In this document: piece after piece, positions 1 to 8,135 of the stretch
How the letters are laid out: every line of letters begins with the position of its first letter
Position numbering within the stretch: position 1 is the first letter of the stretch
Origin: HGM04593 sp045657945
GTDB lineage: Bacteria; Bacteroidota; Bacteroidia; Bacteroidales; Bacteroidaceae
DNA length: 64,000 nt
Direction of reading: 5' to 3'
NCBI GenBank assembly: GCA_045657945.1
Contig: JAZOUB010000008.1
Coordinates: 1-64,000 of the forward strand
The notes under the pieces: generated by a model
The model's input: the letters and a program-made list of their open reading frames with translations, nothing else
What the model was told of the DNA's origin: nothing
Databases searched by the model: none
Position numbers and translations under genes: made by a program

Positions 1-94
1 TCCCATAAGTGACATGGATGTAATTGAAAGAATAGCCTTCTTCTAGCATATGCATATATTTTAGCAATGCTGAATGATCGTGTTTCTTAAACAT
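1..94 (-). CDS. 5' end of an unidentified gene, cut by the window edge
   Basis: An open frame starts with ATG at 94 and runs off the left edge after 31 codons without a stop. It begins MFKKHDHSALLKYMHMLEEG and looks protein-like, but I do not recognise it. The start lies only a few bases beyond the groEL terminator hairpin (101-133), on the same strand, so its own promoter would have to lie in or near that hairpin. An alternative start is the ATG near 54. It could be a chance frame. Confidence 0.35.
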   Translation of the reverse strand, partial: MFKKHDHSALLKYMHMLEEGYSFNYIHVTYG

Positions 95-100
95 AAAATA

Positions 101-133
101 AACCCCAAAGTTTTTTGTCCAAACTTTGGGGTT
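101..133 (-). terminator. Terminator of the groES-groEL operon
   Basis: Perfect inverted repeat with 13-bp arms (AACCCCAAAGTTT and its complement) and a 7-nt loop. On the minus strand it is followed by a T-rich tract, as expected for intrinsic termination downstream of groEL. Confidence 0.8.
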
Positions 134-179
134 CACTTCACATTGGCTCACCCTCTTTTAAGACAATATCATGTATCGA

Positions 180-1817
180 TTACATCATGCCACCCATTCC
201 ACCCATACCAGGTGCGCCCATTGGCATCTCGGGTTTGTCCTCCTTCTTTTCAACGATAACGCACTCTGTTGTGAGGAACATTCCTGCAATTGAAGCGGCG
301 TTCTCAAGTGCAACGCGTGTTACCTTAGCTGGGTCAACGACACCTGCAGCGAAGAGGTTCTCATAGACATCGGCACGAGCGTTGTAACCATAGTCACCCT
401 TACCCTCGCGAACCTTCTGGACAACGACAGCACCCTCCTTGCCGGCATTGGCAACAATCTGACGGAGTGGTTCCTCAATGGCGCGCTTAACAATTGCAAC
501 ACCGGTCTTCTCATCCTCGTTAACGGTTGCGATACCCTCGAGAGAGTCGATTGAACGGATGTAGGCAACACCACCACCGGGAACGATGCCCTCCTCTATT
601 GCTGCGCGTGTAGCGCAGAGTGCATCGTCAACACGGTCTTTCTTCTCTTTCATCTCAACCTCAGAAGCTGCACCTACATAGAGAACAGCAACGCCACCGG
701 CCAACTTGCCAAGACGCTCCTGGAGTTTCTCCTTATCATAGTCGCTCTTTGTAGCGGCAATCTGTGCCTTAATCTGGGCAACGCGTGCCTCGATAGCCTC
801 TTTGTTGCCGTTTCCGTCAACGATGGTTGTGTTATCCTTGCTGACTGTAATCTTGCCACAAGTACCAAGCATCTCAAGTGTAGCCTGCTCGAGCTTGATG
901 CCCTTCTCCTCACTGATAACGATACCACCTGTGAGTGTTGCAATATCCTCGAGCATGTCCTTGCGACGGTCGCCGAAGCCCGGAGCCTTCACAGCACATA
1001 TCTTCAACTGTGTACGCAAGCGGTTTACCACCAATGTTGTGAGTGCCTCGCTCTCGACATCCTCGGCAATGATGAGCAGAGGACGGCCTGTCTGCACGGC
1101 TGGCTCCAGAATTGGAAGCATATCCTTGAGGTTTGTGATTTTCTTGTCATAGATGAGGATGAATGGGTTCTCCATCTGGCACTCCATCTTCTCGGTATCG
1201 GTGATGAAGTATGCCGAGAGGTAACCGCGGTCGAACTGCATACCCTCAACTACACCGATTGTAGTGTCGCGGCTCTTAGCCTCCTCGATAGTGATTACAC
1301 CATCCTTTGACACCTTGCGCATTGCATCGGCTATGAGCTTACCGATCTCGGCATCGTTGTTGGCAGAGATTGAAGCAACCTGCTCAATCTTATCATAGTC
1401 ATTGCCAACCTCTTCGCTCTGCTCCTTGATTGACTCTACAACCTTGGTCACAGCCTTGTCGATACCACGCTTCAGGTCCATTGGATTTGCGCCTGCTGTA
1501 ACATTGCGCAAACCCTCGGTGATGATTGCCTGTGCAAGCAATGTTGCTGTTGTCGTACCGTCACCTGCATCGTCGTTTGTCTTTGCTGCAACCGACTTCA
1601 CAAGCTGCGCGCCGGTGTTCATATAAGCATCGGCAAGCTCTATCTCCTTGGCTACCGACACACCGTCCTTTGTGATGTGTGGAGCACCGAATTTCTTCTC
1701 AATGATTACATTTCGGCCTTTGGGACCGAGTGTAACCTTCACTGCATTAGCAAGCTCGTCAACGCCCTTCTTCAACTGGTCACGGGCGTCCATATTAAAT
1801 AGAATCTCTTTTGCCAT
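180..1817 (-). CDS. groEL: Chaperonin GroEL (60 kDa)
   Basis: The 545-residue ATP-dependent chaperonin forms double heptameric rings that fold cytoplasmic proteins with GroES. The sequence is full length: N-terminal MAKEILFNMDARDQLKKG, the ATP-binding motif DAGDGTTTATLLAQ near residue 87, and the typical Gly/Met-rich tail ending GMGGMGGMM. It lies 23 bp downstream of groES on the same strand, so the two are co-transcribed from the promoter region upstream of groES, and a hairpin terminator follows at 101-133. There is no sign of damage or duplication, and the assignment is secure. Confidence 0.99.
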   Translation of the reverse strand: MAKEILFNMDARDQLKKGVDELANAVKVTLGPKGRNVIIEKKFGAPHITKDGVSVAKEIELADAYMNTGAQLVKSVAAKTNDDAGDGTTTATLLAQAIITEGLRNVTAGANPMDLKRGIDKAVTKVVESIKEQSEEVGNDYDKIEQVASISANNDAEIGKLIADAMRKVSKDGVITIEEAKSRDTTIGVVEGMQFDRGYLSAYFITDTEKMECQMENPFILIYDKKITNLKDMLPILEPAVQTGRPLLIIAEDVESEALTTLVVNRLRTQLKICAVKAPGFGDRRKDMLEDIATLTGGIVISEEKGIKLEQATLEMLGTCGKITVSKDNTTIVDGNGNKEAIEARVAQIKAQIAATKSDYDKEKLQERLGKLAGGVAVLYVGAASEVEMKEKKDRVDDALCATRAAIEEGIVPGGGVAYIRSIDSLEGIATVNEDEKTGVAIVKRAIEEPLRQIVANAGKEGAVVVQKVREGKGDYGYNARADVYENLFAAGVVDPAKVTRVALENAASIAGMFLTTECVIVEKKEDKPEMPMGAPGMGGMGGMM

Positions 1818-1840
1818 ATCTATTATTATTAAAATCTTTA

Positions 1841-2113
1841 TTATCCAAGAATCGCAAGCACATCGCTCTGGCGCATGATGAGATACTTTACACCTTCAAA
1901 TTCAACCTCTGTTCCGGCATATTTGCCATAGAGAACCTGGTCGCCTACAGCAATAACCATCTCCTCATCTTTTGTACCGTTGCCAACGGCTACCACCTTT
2001 CCCTGTAGGGGTTTCTCTTTCGCGGTGTCAGGGATAATGATACCGCCGATTGTCTTCTCTTCTGCAGGCTGAGGCAAAATGAGCACTCTGTCTGCCAATG
2101 GTTTAATGTTCAT
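1841..2113 (-). CDS. groES: Co-chaperonin GroES (10 kDa)
   Basis: The 90-residue heptameric lid of GroEL starts MNIKPLADRVLILPQPAEEK. The mobile loop (EKTIGGIIIPDTAKEKP, about residues 19-35) with the GGIIIP motif that contacts GroEL is intact. It is the first gene of the groES-groEL operon. The roughly 140-bp upstream region holds direct and inverted repeats that may form its heat-shock or housekeeping control (see 2181-2244). No CIRCE operator is seen. Confidence 0.99.
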   Translation of the reverse strand: MNIKPLADRVLILPQPAEEKTIGGIIIPDTAKEKPLQGKVVAVGNGTKDEEMVIAVGDQVLYGKYAGTEVEFEGVKYLIMRQSDVLAILG

Positions 2114-2180
2114 AAGTCCTTTTTATTTTATTTATGTTATATTTTATTTAACGACACAACAACTGTGCACATAATCATAT

Positions 2181-2244
2181 AAACGAAAAACATGCCAAAA
2201 TAGTTCAAACGACAAAAACGGCACAACTATGCGACATTTTGGCA
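2181..2244 (-). promoter_or_regulatory. Repeat-rich control region of groES-groEL
   Basis: Read on the minus strand, the region has two TGCC-N4/5-TGTCG blocks (TGCCAAAATGTCG and TGCCGTTTTTGTCG), then TTTTGGCATGTTTTTCGTTT. The outermost TGCCAAAAT and the later ATTTTGGCA form a perfect 9-bp inverted repeat. The last block resembles a sigma-54 type -24/-12 element (TGGCAC-N5-TTGC) with mismatches. A similar pair of blocks lies upstream of secA at 16808-16849. Function is inferred from position only. Confidence 0.45.
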
Positions 2245-2253
2245 GAATTCACA

Positions 2254-3207
2254 CTAAGCATTCATTACAAGCCATGTGGTATATGCCACATAGCCGGCCG
2301 CAAGCAATGCACCCTCAAAACGGGTAATCACGGCCTTGCCGCCTCCAAAACGGGCAACAATGTAAATGAGCAGTGACGATGCCAGTAGCACATAATAATC
2401 GACACAACTGAAGCCGTCGAGCGTGATTGGTGTAATGGTCGCGCTCACGCCCAATATAAAGAAGATGTTGAGGATGTTGCTGCCAAGCACATTACCAAGC
2501 GCAATACCCACATTTCCCTTGCGCGCGGCACTCACAGACACAGCAAGCTCGGGCAACGAACTGCCGGCCGAGACTATGGTTATACCAATTACAGCCTCGG
2601 AAAGACCTGCGGCACGCGCAACCTCGGTTGCACCGTCGACAAAGAGATTACCGCCAAATATCAGAGCCGCAAGACCGGCCACAATAAACAGGAGGATTTT
2701 CTTGACGCTGAACACCTCGCCGGGTTCTTCTTCCCCTTCACCGGTAATTGAGAATGTATAGCGCACGAATATTGCCAGAAAACAGAGCAAGAGCAGACCG
2801 CCATAGCGTGTTATGAATTCGCCTTCGGCACCACCCTCAAGCATGCTGCCCGATACAAGCAGCAGTACAATTGAAGCCAACAGGTTGAACGGAATCTCGC
2901 GTGTGAGCATCTTGGCATTGAACTTGATAGGGCACAAGAGAGCCGTAACACCAAGAATGAACATGCCGTTAAAGATGTTGCTGCCTATGATGTTTCCAAG
3001 TGCAATTCCCGAACTGCCCTTGATGGCCGAACCGGTACTGATTACAAGCTCGGGCAACGATGTACCGATGGCAACGATTGTGAGTCCGATGAGCAGCTCG
3101 CTCATGTTGAAACGGCGTGCAAGAGCCGATGCGCCCTTGGTGAGCCAATCGGCACCCAAAATAACGAGTACGATGCCCACTACAAAACTCAATATCGACA
3201 ATATCAT
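2254..3207 (-). CDS. Calcium/sodium antiporter (CaCA family, YrbG-like)
   Basis: This 317-residue inner-membrane cation exchanger has about ten hydrophobic segments. It shows the internal duplication that defines the Ca2+:cation antiporter family. The first alpha repeat is GTSLPELVISTGSA followed by GNIIGSNIFN; the second is GSSLPELAVSVSAA followed by GNVLGSNILN. A likely role is export of Ca2+ in exchange for Na+ or H+. Its length matches bacterial YrbG proteins. It stands alone between the groES promoter region and the divergent thiamine operon. Confidence 0.93.
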   Translation of the reverse strand: MILSILSFVVGIVLVILGADWLTKGASALARRFNMSELLIGLTIVAIGTSLPELVISTGSAIKGSSGIALGNIIGSNIFNGMFILGVTALLCPIKFNAKMLTREIPFNLLASIVLLLVSGSMLEGGAEGEFITRYGGLLLLCFLAIFVRYTFSITGEGEEEPGEVFSVKKILLFIVAGLAALIFGGNLFVDGATEVARAAGLSEAVIGITIVSAGSSLPELAVSVSAARKGNVGIALGNVLGSNILNIFFILGVSATITPITLDGFSCVDYYVLLASSLLIYIVARFGGGKAVITRFEGALLAAGYVAYTTWLVMNA

Positions 3208-3312
3208 TTTTTACTTTTTAATTAATTTGCGCGAAGATAGTAAAAAATAAAATAAATATGCCAAAATTTCCCGGCCGAAGAGCAAAAGAAGAATTTGTTA
3301 TGCAAGAGAACG

Positions 3313-3340
3313 TTGTTTTCAAATTCTTTTATTACCTTCG
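3313..3340 (+). promoter_or_regulatory. Probable promoter of the thiamine operon
   Basis: A TTG at 3313-3315 and TACCTTCG at 3333-3340 are separated by 17 bp. They resemble the Bacteroidetes -33/-7 promoter (TTTG, TAnnTTTG) with one mismatch. The predicted transcript start near 3347 lies just before the TPP aptamer. Confidence 0.5.
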
Positions 3341-3351
3341 CGGCAGATTTC

Positions 3352-3444
3352 AATTACGGGGTGCCCAAAATGTCCGCTCGCGGACAAAGGCTGAGATCAT
3401 ACCCAAGAACCTGATCCGGGTAATGCCGGCGTAGGAAAACGAGC
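3352..3444 (+). promoter_or_regulatory. TPP (THI-box) riboswitch
   Basis: All conserved parts of the thiamine pyrophosphate aptamer are present in order: GGGGTGCC, an extended P3 stem TGTCCG-ctcg-CGGACA, the CTGAGA motif that binds the pyrimidine, ACCTGATC, and GGGTAATGCCGGCGTAGG. It sits upstream of a TonB receptor, PnuT and thiamine pyrophosphokinase. TPP is therefore expected to shut off thiamine uptake when the cell is replete. Confidence 0.97.
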
Positions 3445-3707
3445 TGAAAGCGAAGTTTCGACGACATTGGCAGCAAAAGGTCACAGGTTGCACCGACGAA
3501 GGTGGTGCCCTGTGGGTTGCTAAAAGACAATGTTGTCAAAACGGGAAGGTAAAAACAGGAAACTCTTGCGAGCAAGCAAAAAAACTTTAACTTTTCACCT
3601 TTCACATTTAACCTTTCAGCTTTTAGGAAAAATCCCCATTTTCCGTTTAACCACGGAGCATGGAGGTTTCTTTTTTTTACCCCTGCTCCACAAAAATTGA
3701 AATTGCA
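3445..3707 (+). other. Long leader between the riboswitch and the receptor gene
   Basis: These 263 bases of untranslated leader hold a hairpin at about 3482-3515 (CACAGG ... CCTGTG with inner CACC/GGTG pairing), a small GACAA/TTGTC hairpin near 3526, and a pyrimidine-rich period-7 stretch at 3581-3624. I see no clear expression platform with a U-run. Regulation may act on translation or through one of these hairpins. Confidence 0.5.
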
Positions 3708-5939
3708 ATGAAAAGAAAGACATTGCGTTGCTGCCTTGTGATGGCAGCACTACCCTCTTTGCTACAGGCACAAGAGGCAGTGAGTGACAGCCTGCACACA
3801 CATCTGCAGGAAGTGGAGATAACTGCTACACGCGCGACGGAGCTGACGCCGATTGCGCACACAAACATCGGGAAGGAGCAGTTGTCGAAGATGAACACGG
3901 GAGTCGATTTCCCCTATCTTGTGGCAGCGACACCAAGTGTGGTGACAACAAGCGATGCCGGAACGGGAATAGGTTACACAAGCCTTAGGATACGCGGCAC
4001 GGACGGCACACGAATAAATGTAACAGCCAACGGCATTCCCGTCAACGACGCCGAGAGCCACAATGTATTTTGGGTAAACATGCCCGACATAGCCTCATCG
4101 GTAAAGGACATTCAGATTCAGCGCGGTGCCGGAACATCAACCAACGGAGCAGGCTCCTTTGGTGCAAGCATAAACCTGAAGACCGACAAGTTCAACACAC
4201 AGCCGTATGCCAATTTCAGCGGTTCATACGGTTCGTTCAACACCCACAAGGCAACGCTTGGCGCTGGAACCGGCATCCTGCATGACCATTGGGCGGTTGA
4301 CATGCGCCTGTCGAGCATCGGCAGCGACGGCTACATTGAGCGCGCCGCCACCAAGTTGCAATCGTTCTACCTGCAGGGGGCATACTATGGCGATGACACA
4401 AGCATACGCCTCATTGCCTTTGGCGGAAAGGAACAGACATACCATGCATGGAACTATGCCACCAAAGAGGAGATGGAGCTCTATGGCCGCCGATACAACA
4501 GCTGCGGATACATATTCACCGACAGCACGGGCACAGCACACTATTATGATGGGCAGACCGATAACTACACGCAGCTGAACACCCAGTTGCTCATTGACCA
4601 CAGCTTCACCAATGAGTTGAAACTGAACATCGGACTGCACTACACCAAGGGCGACGGCTATTACCAGGAGTACAAGACCGGACGCAAATTCAAGGAGTAC
4701 AATCTGCCCACATGTTTCATTGACGGCGTGGAAGTAAAGAGAAGCGACCTGGTGCGCAAGAAAGCTATGGATAACCATTTTGGCGGTGCGGTATTTGCAT
4801 TGACATATACAAACAGCAAGGTGACGGCTGTTGCCGGCGGTGGAGCGAACAGGTACTATGGTGACCACTTCGGGCAGGTATTGTGGGTAAAGAACTACAC
4901 CGGCGAGCTGCTGCCCAACCATGAGTATTACCGCAACAATGGTACAAAGGACGATGCCAATATCTATGTCAAGGCCGATTACCGCCCCATTCAGTGCCTG
5001 AACATCTATGCCGACATGCAGTATCGCCACATTGGCTACCGTATAAACGGCAACAATGACAAATGGAACGATGCCACCGACAGCCATCAACAACTTGAAA
5101 TTGATGAGAAATTCAACTTCTTCAACCCCAAGGCAGGTGTTTCTTATATGCCTGACAGAAACAACAGGGTATATGCATCGGTGGGCATGGCACACAAGGA
5201 ACCCACGCGCAACAACTACACCGACGGCAAGCTGCACGAGCGCCCAACTGCCGAACGCCTCATAGACTATGAACTGGGCTACATATTCGGTGGCAGACTG
5301 TGGAACGCAGGTGCAAACCTCTACTTCATGGACTACAAGGACCAATTGGTGCTCACCGGTGAACTGAACGAGATTGGCGAACCGCTTGCAGCGAACATCC
5401 CCAAAAGCTACCGCGCTGGTATTGAACTGACTGCGGCACTGAAACTGCCATGCGGCTTTGGTTGGAAGGCAAACGCTACATTCAGCCGCAACAGGATAAA
5501 GGAGTTTACCGAGGTGCTGTACGATGACAACACATACGAGAAATGGGAGATATGCCACAGCGACACACCGCTTGCATTCTCGCCGTCGGTCATTGCGAAC
5601 AACTCGTTTTCATACGAGTGGCGCGGAATTGAGGCAGAGTTGCAGTCGCAGTATGTGAGCAAGCAGTACATGAGCAACTATGGTGTTGAGGAGCACACGC
5701 TCGATGCCTATTTTGTTACCAACCTGCGCCTGGCATACTCGTTCAGCCTAAAGGGTGTGAAGAGGATTACCGTCGGGGCTACCATATACAACCTTTTCAA
5801 TGAGGAGTATGAGAACAACGGATATGCCGGAAGCGGTTACTACACAGACGGAGATGGCACACGCCACCGTTACAACTATGCAGGCTATGCAGCCCAGGCT
5901 GGAATCAATGCGATAGGAAACGTAACAGTAGAACTTTAA
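3708..5939 (+). CDS. TonB-dependent outer-membrane receptor, probably for thiamine
   Basis: This 743-residue receptor starts with a Sec signal peptide (MKRKTLRCCLVMAALPSLLQAQ) from the ATG at 3708; an in-frame ATG at 3660 would add a non-signal-like extension. A TonB-box-like segment, EVEITATRATE, follows. The plug domain has the usual SLRIRGTDGTRINVTANGIPVNDAESH and IQIQRGAGTSTNGAGSFGASIN motifs. A 22-strand barrel completes it, ending IGNVTVEL. It is the first gene after the TPP riboswitch and precedes pnuT and thiamine pyrophosphokinase. The same order occurs in the Bacteroides thiamine locus, where the receptor imports thiamine. Substrate is inferred from context, since barrel sequence alone does not give it. 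Confidence 0.93.
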   Translation: MKRKTLRCCLVMAALPSLLQAQEAVSDSLHTHLQEVEITATRATELTPIAHTNIGKEQLSKMNTGVDFPYLVAATPSVVTTSDAGTGIGYTSLRIRGTDGTRINVTANGIPVNDAESHNVFWVNMPDIASSVKDIQIQRGAGTSTNGAGSFGASINLKTDKFNTQPYANFSGSYGSFNTHKATLGAGTGILHDHWAVDMRLSSIGSDGYIERAATKLQSFYLQGAYYGDDTSIRLIAFGGKEQTYHAWNYATKEEMELYGRRYNSCGYIFTDSTGTAHYYDGQTDNYTQLNTQLLIDHSFTNELKLNIGLHYTKGDGYYQEYKTGRKFKEYNLPTCFIDGVEVKRSDLVRKKAMDNHFGGAVFALTYTNSKVTAVAGGGANRYYGDHFGQVLWVKNYTGELLPNHEYYRNNGTKDDANIYVKADYRPIQCLNIYADMQYRHIGYRINGNNDKWNDATDSHQQLEIDEKFNFFNPKAGVSYMPDRNNRVYASVGMAHKEPTRNNYTDGKLHERPTAERLIDYELGYIFGGRLWNAGANLYFMDYKDQLVLTGELNEIGEPLAANIPKSYRAGIELTAALKLPCGFGWKANATFSRNRIKEFTEVLYDDNTYEKWEICHSDTPLAFSPSVIANNSFSYEWRGIEAELQSQYVSKQYMSNYGVEEHTLDAYFVTNLRLAYSFSLKGVKRITVGATIYNLFNEEYENNGYAGSGYYTDGDGTRHRYNYAGYAAQAGINAIGNVTVEL

Positions 5940-6000
5940 AACGGAAAACGGAAAAGTGAAAAGTGAAAACTGAAAACTGAAAACGGAAAACGGAAAACTT
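5938..6000 (+). repeat. Period-7 array, nine heptamers, beginning in the receptor stop codon
   Basis: From the last two bases of the TAA stop the sequence reads as paired heptamers: AAAACGG x2, AAAAGTG x2, AAAACTG x2, AAAACGG x2, then AAAACTT. Every unit keeps AAAA and varies in the last three bases. Related heptamers in the opposite orientation occur at 3581-3624 and 6144-6190. Confidence 0.9.
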
Positions 6001-6190
6001 GTGCAAGCGAGCGAAATCAAGTTTACTTGAGTTTTTACAACGGCAACGCGAATGAGCGTTGCTTGCGACGACGGGAGTTTTAGCTCCCCAAAGGAGTGCG
6101 ACAAGGTCTCCTCAAAGCAGTTTCAAACACACGAAGTGTTTTTAAAACTGAAAGGTTTTGTTTTCCGTTTTCACCTTTCCGATTTAACCT
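6001..6190 (+). repeat. Chain of small hairpins between receptor and pnuT, ending in a second heptamer tract
   Basis: About 140 bp contain at least five inverted repeats in a row: AAACTTG/CAAGTTT with a loop holding AAGCGAGCGAAA, GCAACGC/GCGTTGC, GGGAG/CTCCC, GGAG/CTCC and AAACAC/GTGTTT. At 6144-6190 a TTTNNNN heptamer tract, complementary in pattern to 5938-6000, follows. An open frame from 6052 runs through part of this region in phase with pnuT, but its residues look non-protein-like, so I treat it as non-coding. It may be an mRNA-stability or processing region. Confidence 0.6.
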
Positions 6191-6198
6191 ATAAAGAA

Positions 6199-6771
6199 AT
6201 GTTTCTTGAAATTTTAGGAGTAATTACCGGCATAATATACTTGTGGCTTGAATATCACGCAAGCATATACCTGTGGATTGTGGGCATTATAATGCCGGCA
6301 ATATATCTGTTCGTGTATCACGATGCAGGCCTGTATGCCGACTTTGGAATAAACATCTACTATCTGCTCATCGCACTCTATGGCTGGGTGGCATGGAAAA
6401 CGGGATTCACACTGTTCGGACGCAAGGAACCAAAGCGTGAACTGCGCATAAGCCACACTCCGCGCAAGGCATGGGCAAAGGCAGCTGTGGCATTCATTGT
6501 AGCGCAAGCTGCAATATATCTTGTACTGACCAAGTACACCGACAGCACTGTCCCTTGGAGCGACTCATTCACCACGGCCCTGAGCATTGTGGGCATGTGG
6601 ATGCTTGCACGCAAATACATTGAGCAATGGTGGGTTTGGTGCGTGGTTGATGTGGCAAGCAGTGCCCTGTACACATACAAGGGGTTATATTTCACAGCAA
6701 TACTGTATGCCGTTTATGCAATTATTGCTATCTTTGGATACTTCAAATGGAAAAAGTTAGAAGCAGAATGA
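6199..6771 (+). CDS. pnuT: PnuC-type thiamine transporter PnuT
   Basis: This 190-residue inner-membrane protein has about seven hydrophobic segments, starting MFLEILGVITGIIYLWLEYH. The PnuC-family signature WxxW is seen in LYGWVAWKTG, and the C-terminal part has EQWWVWCVVDVASSALYTYKG. PnuC relatives move unphosphorylated vitamins by facilitated diffusion and rely on a cytosolic kinase to trap them, here the overlapping thiamine pyrophosphokinase gene. I chose the ATG at 6199 because residues encoded before it are hydrophilic and match the intergenic repeat region. Thiamine specificity follows from the riboswitch operon. Confidence 0.92.
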   Translation: MFLEILGVITGIIYLWLEYHASIYLWIVGIIMPAIYLFVYHDAGLYADFGINIYYLLIALYGWVAWKTGFTLFGRKEPKRELRISHTPRKAWAKAAVAFIVAQAAIYLVLTKYTDSTVPWSDSFTTALSIVGMWMLARKYIEQWWVWCVVDVASSALYTYKGLYFTAILYAVYAIIAIFGYFKWKKLEAE

Positions 6772-7400
6772 AGGACTGGATATTTGATGCAGTGATTGTC
6801 GCCGGTGGGGAGTTCCCCACCGCCCCACTGCCTTTGGAAATATTGCAAAGTGCGCCGTATGTAGCCTGCTGCGACGGTGCCGCCGACCATTATATTGCCA
6901 CGGGACGGGTGCCCGATGCGATTGTGGGCGACGGTGACTCGATAAGCCCGGGAAACCGCGAAAGGTATGCACATCTGCTGCACATAATAAGCGAGCAGGA
7001 GACAAATGACCAGACAAAGGCGGTGCGTTTTCTGGTTGAAAAAGGGATGCGACGAATTGCTATCGTTGGCGCAACGGGTAAGCGCGAGGACCACACCATC
7101 GGCAACATAAGCCTGCTCATTGAGTATGCGCGCCAAGGGTGCGATGTCCGTTCATTCACCGACCATGGAGTGTTCATTCCATGCAACGGAACTACAACGC
7201 ACAAATGCTGCAAAGGACAGCAAGTGTCGATATTCAGCATTACAGCCAAGGAGATGAGCGCAGAGGGACTGCGCTACCCCATCTATGATTTCAACAACTG
7301 GTGGCAGGGAACACTCAACGAATGTACGGGTAAAGAGTTCACCATCAATGCAACAGGCTGGTACCTGCTGTTTATTGGTTATTTGCCCAAAGCCCTGTAA
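6747..7400 (+). CDS. Thiamine pyrophosphokinase
   Basis: This enzyme makes TPP from thiamine and ATP, trapping imported vitamin. The catalytic domain has VACCDGAADHYI, the acidic motif PDAIVGDGDSI, SEQETNDQTKA, and GATGKREDHTIGN. The C-terminal vitamin-binding domain has AEGLRYPIYDFN and the late ECTGKEFTI strand. It overlaps pnuT by 25 bp. An alternative start, ATG at 6768, overlaps the pnuT stop as ATGA and would give 210 residues; I cannot decide between the two. The product is the ligand of the upstream riboswitch, closing a feedback loop. Its 3' end overlaps the convergent gene by 22 bp. Confidence 0.93.
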   Translation: MEKVRSRMKDWIFDAVIVAGGEFPTAPLPLEILQSAPYVACCDGAADHYIATGRVPDAIVGDGDSISPGNRERYAHLLHIISEQETNDQTKAVRFLVEKGMRRIAIVGATGKREDHTIGNISLLIEYARQGCDVRSFTDHGVFIPCNGTTTHKCCKGQQVSIFSITAKEMSAEGLRYPIYDFNNWWQGTLNECTGKEFTINATGWYLLFIGYLPKAL

Positions 7401-8044
7401 AGCTCCAACGCTACGGCCGAATAGTTGAACTCCTTTGTTCCACGAGGGAACTGCTTCACGCCCTGACGTTGCTCCACGCGTTCCTTGCTCAGATAGAAAC
7501 CCGCATTGTAGAGCGTTGACCAATAGCGCACCTTTGACTCGGGATCCTTGAGGTTCCAGGTTGAGGTGCGTTTCTTTACAACATCAACGAACACTGCAAG
7601 GTAATAGATTTGCCAGTTGGTACTCGCAAGCCTGCTGACACGTTCGCGCCGTTTTGAGACAACATCACTACAGCCATACGCAAGCCGTGAACCATACTTC
7701 GCTTTCAGGGCACTCTCCTTGGCAACCTCGTTCTCAAGACTCTCGGCAAAACTTGGTTTCATCTGGAAAAGGCCGATACTGTAATCGGGGCTACCATTGG
7801 AGGGATATCCATTCTTGACGGCTGCTGTCTCAAAATAATCGGATAAAGAATTATAGCAACCGGCCTCGGGGGCAACAATTGCAAACGCAATCCTCAATTC
7901 CTCATCGGTGGCACCGGGGAGAAGTTTCTCAAGTTCGGCACGGCAACTCTCAAATGTCTCAATTGCTTGGCGCGACTGCGAAGGATAGGCTGCAAGATAA
8001 CCATCAGGCGCAGACAATATAAGTGAAAAAAGTATAGAAATCAT
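7379..8044 (-). CDS. Lysozyme/lytic-transglycosylase-like protein
   Basis: From ATG 8044 this is a 221-residue protein with a possible short signal peptide (MISILFSLILSAPDGYLA). Visible motifs are FAIVAPEAGCYN (Glu60 a candidate catalytic acid) and YSIGLFQMKPSFAE, similar to the GLMQ motif of soluble lytic transglycosylases. The fold is therefore probably lysozyme-like and the target peptidoglycan, but the match is distant. A longer frame from 8119 adds a non-signal-like leader. The 3' end overlaps the convergent thiamine pyrophosphokinase gene by 22 bp, with no terminator between them. Confidence 0.6.
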   Translation of the reverse strand: MISILFSLILSAPDGYLAAYPSQSRQAIETFESCRAELEKLLPGATDEELRIAFAIVAPEAGCYNSLSDYFETAAVKNGYPSNGSPDYSIGLFQMKPSFAESLENEVAKESALKAKYGSRLAYGCSDVVSKRRERVSRLASTNWQIYYLAVFVDVVKKRTSTWNLKDPESKVRYWSTLYNAGFYLSKERVEQRQGVKQFPRGTKEFNYSAVALELYRALGK

Positions 8045-8135
8045 GGGACAAGTGTTTTGTTGCGAAATTAGCATAAACTTTTTGAAAAAAAAAGGATGGC
8101 AACTTCGGTTGCCATCCAAATAAGTATTGAAGCTA

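Noticed and set aside
2181..2244. CIRCE operator upstream of groES
   Set aside because: The inverted repeat arms are TGCCAAAAT and not the CIRCE TTAGCACTC, and the spacing is far longer than 9 bp.
4224..5558. Long open frame (444 codons) on the minus strand inside the TonB receptor gene
   Set aside because: It is antisense to a clear receptor gene, has no promoter or family-like motifs, and arises from codon bias of the sense strand.
5938..6000. CRISPR-like short repeat array
   Set aside because: Units are 7 bp and contiguous with no spacers, and no cas genes are near.
6052..6198. N-terminal extension of PnuT (49 residues)
   Set aside because: It is encoded by the hairpin and heptamer region, is not hydrophobic, and PnuC proteins start directly with a membrane helix as at 6199.
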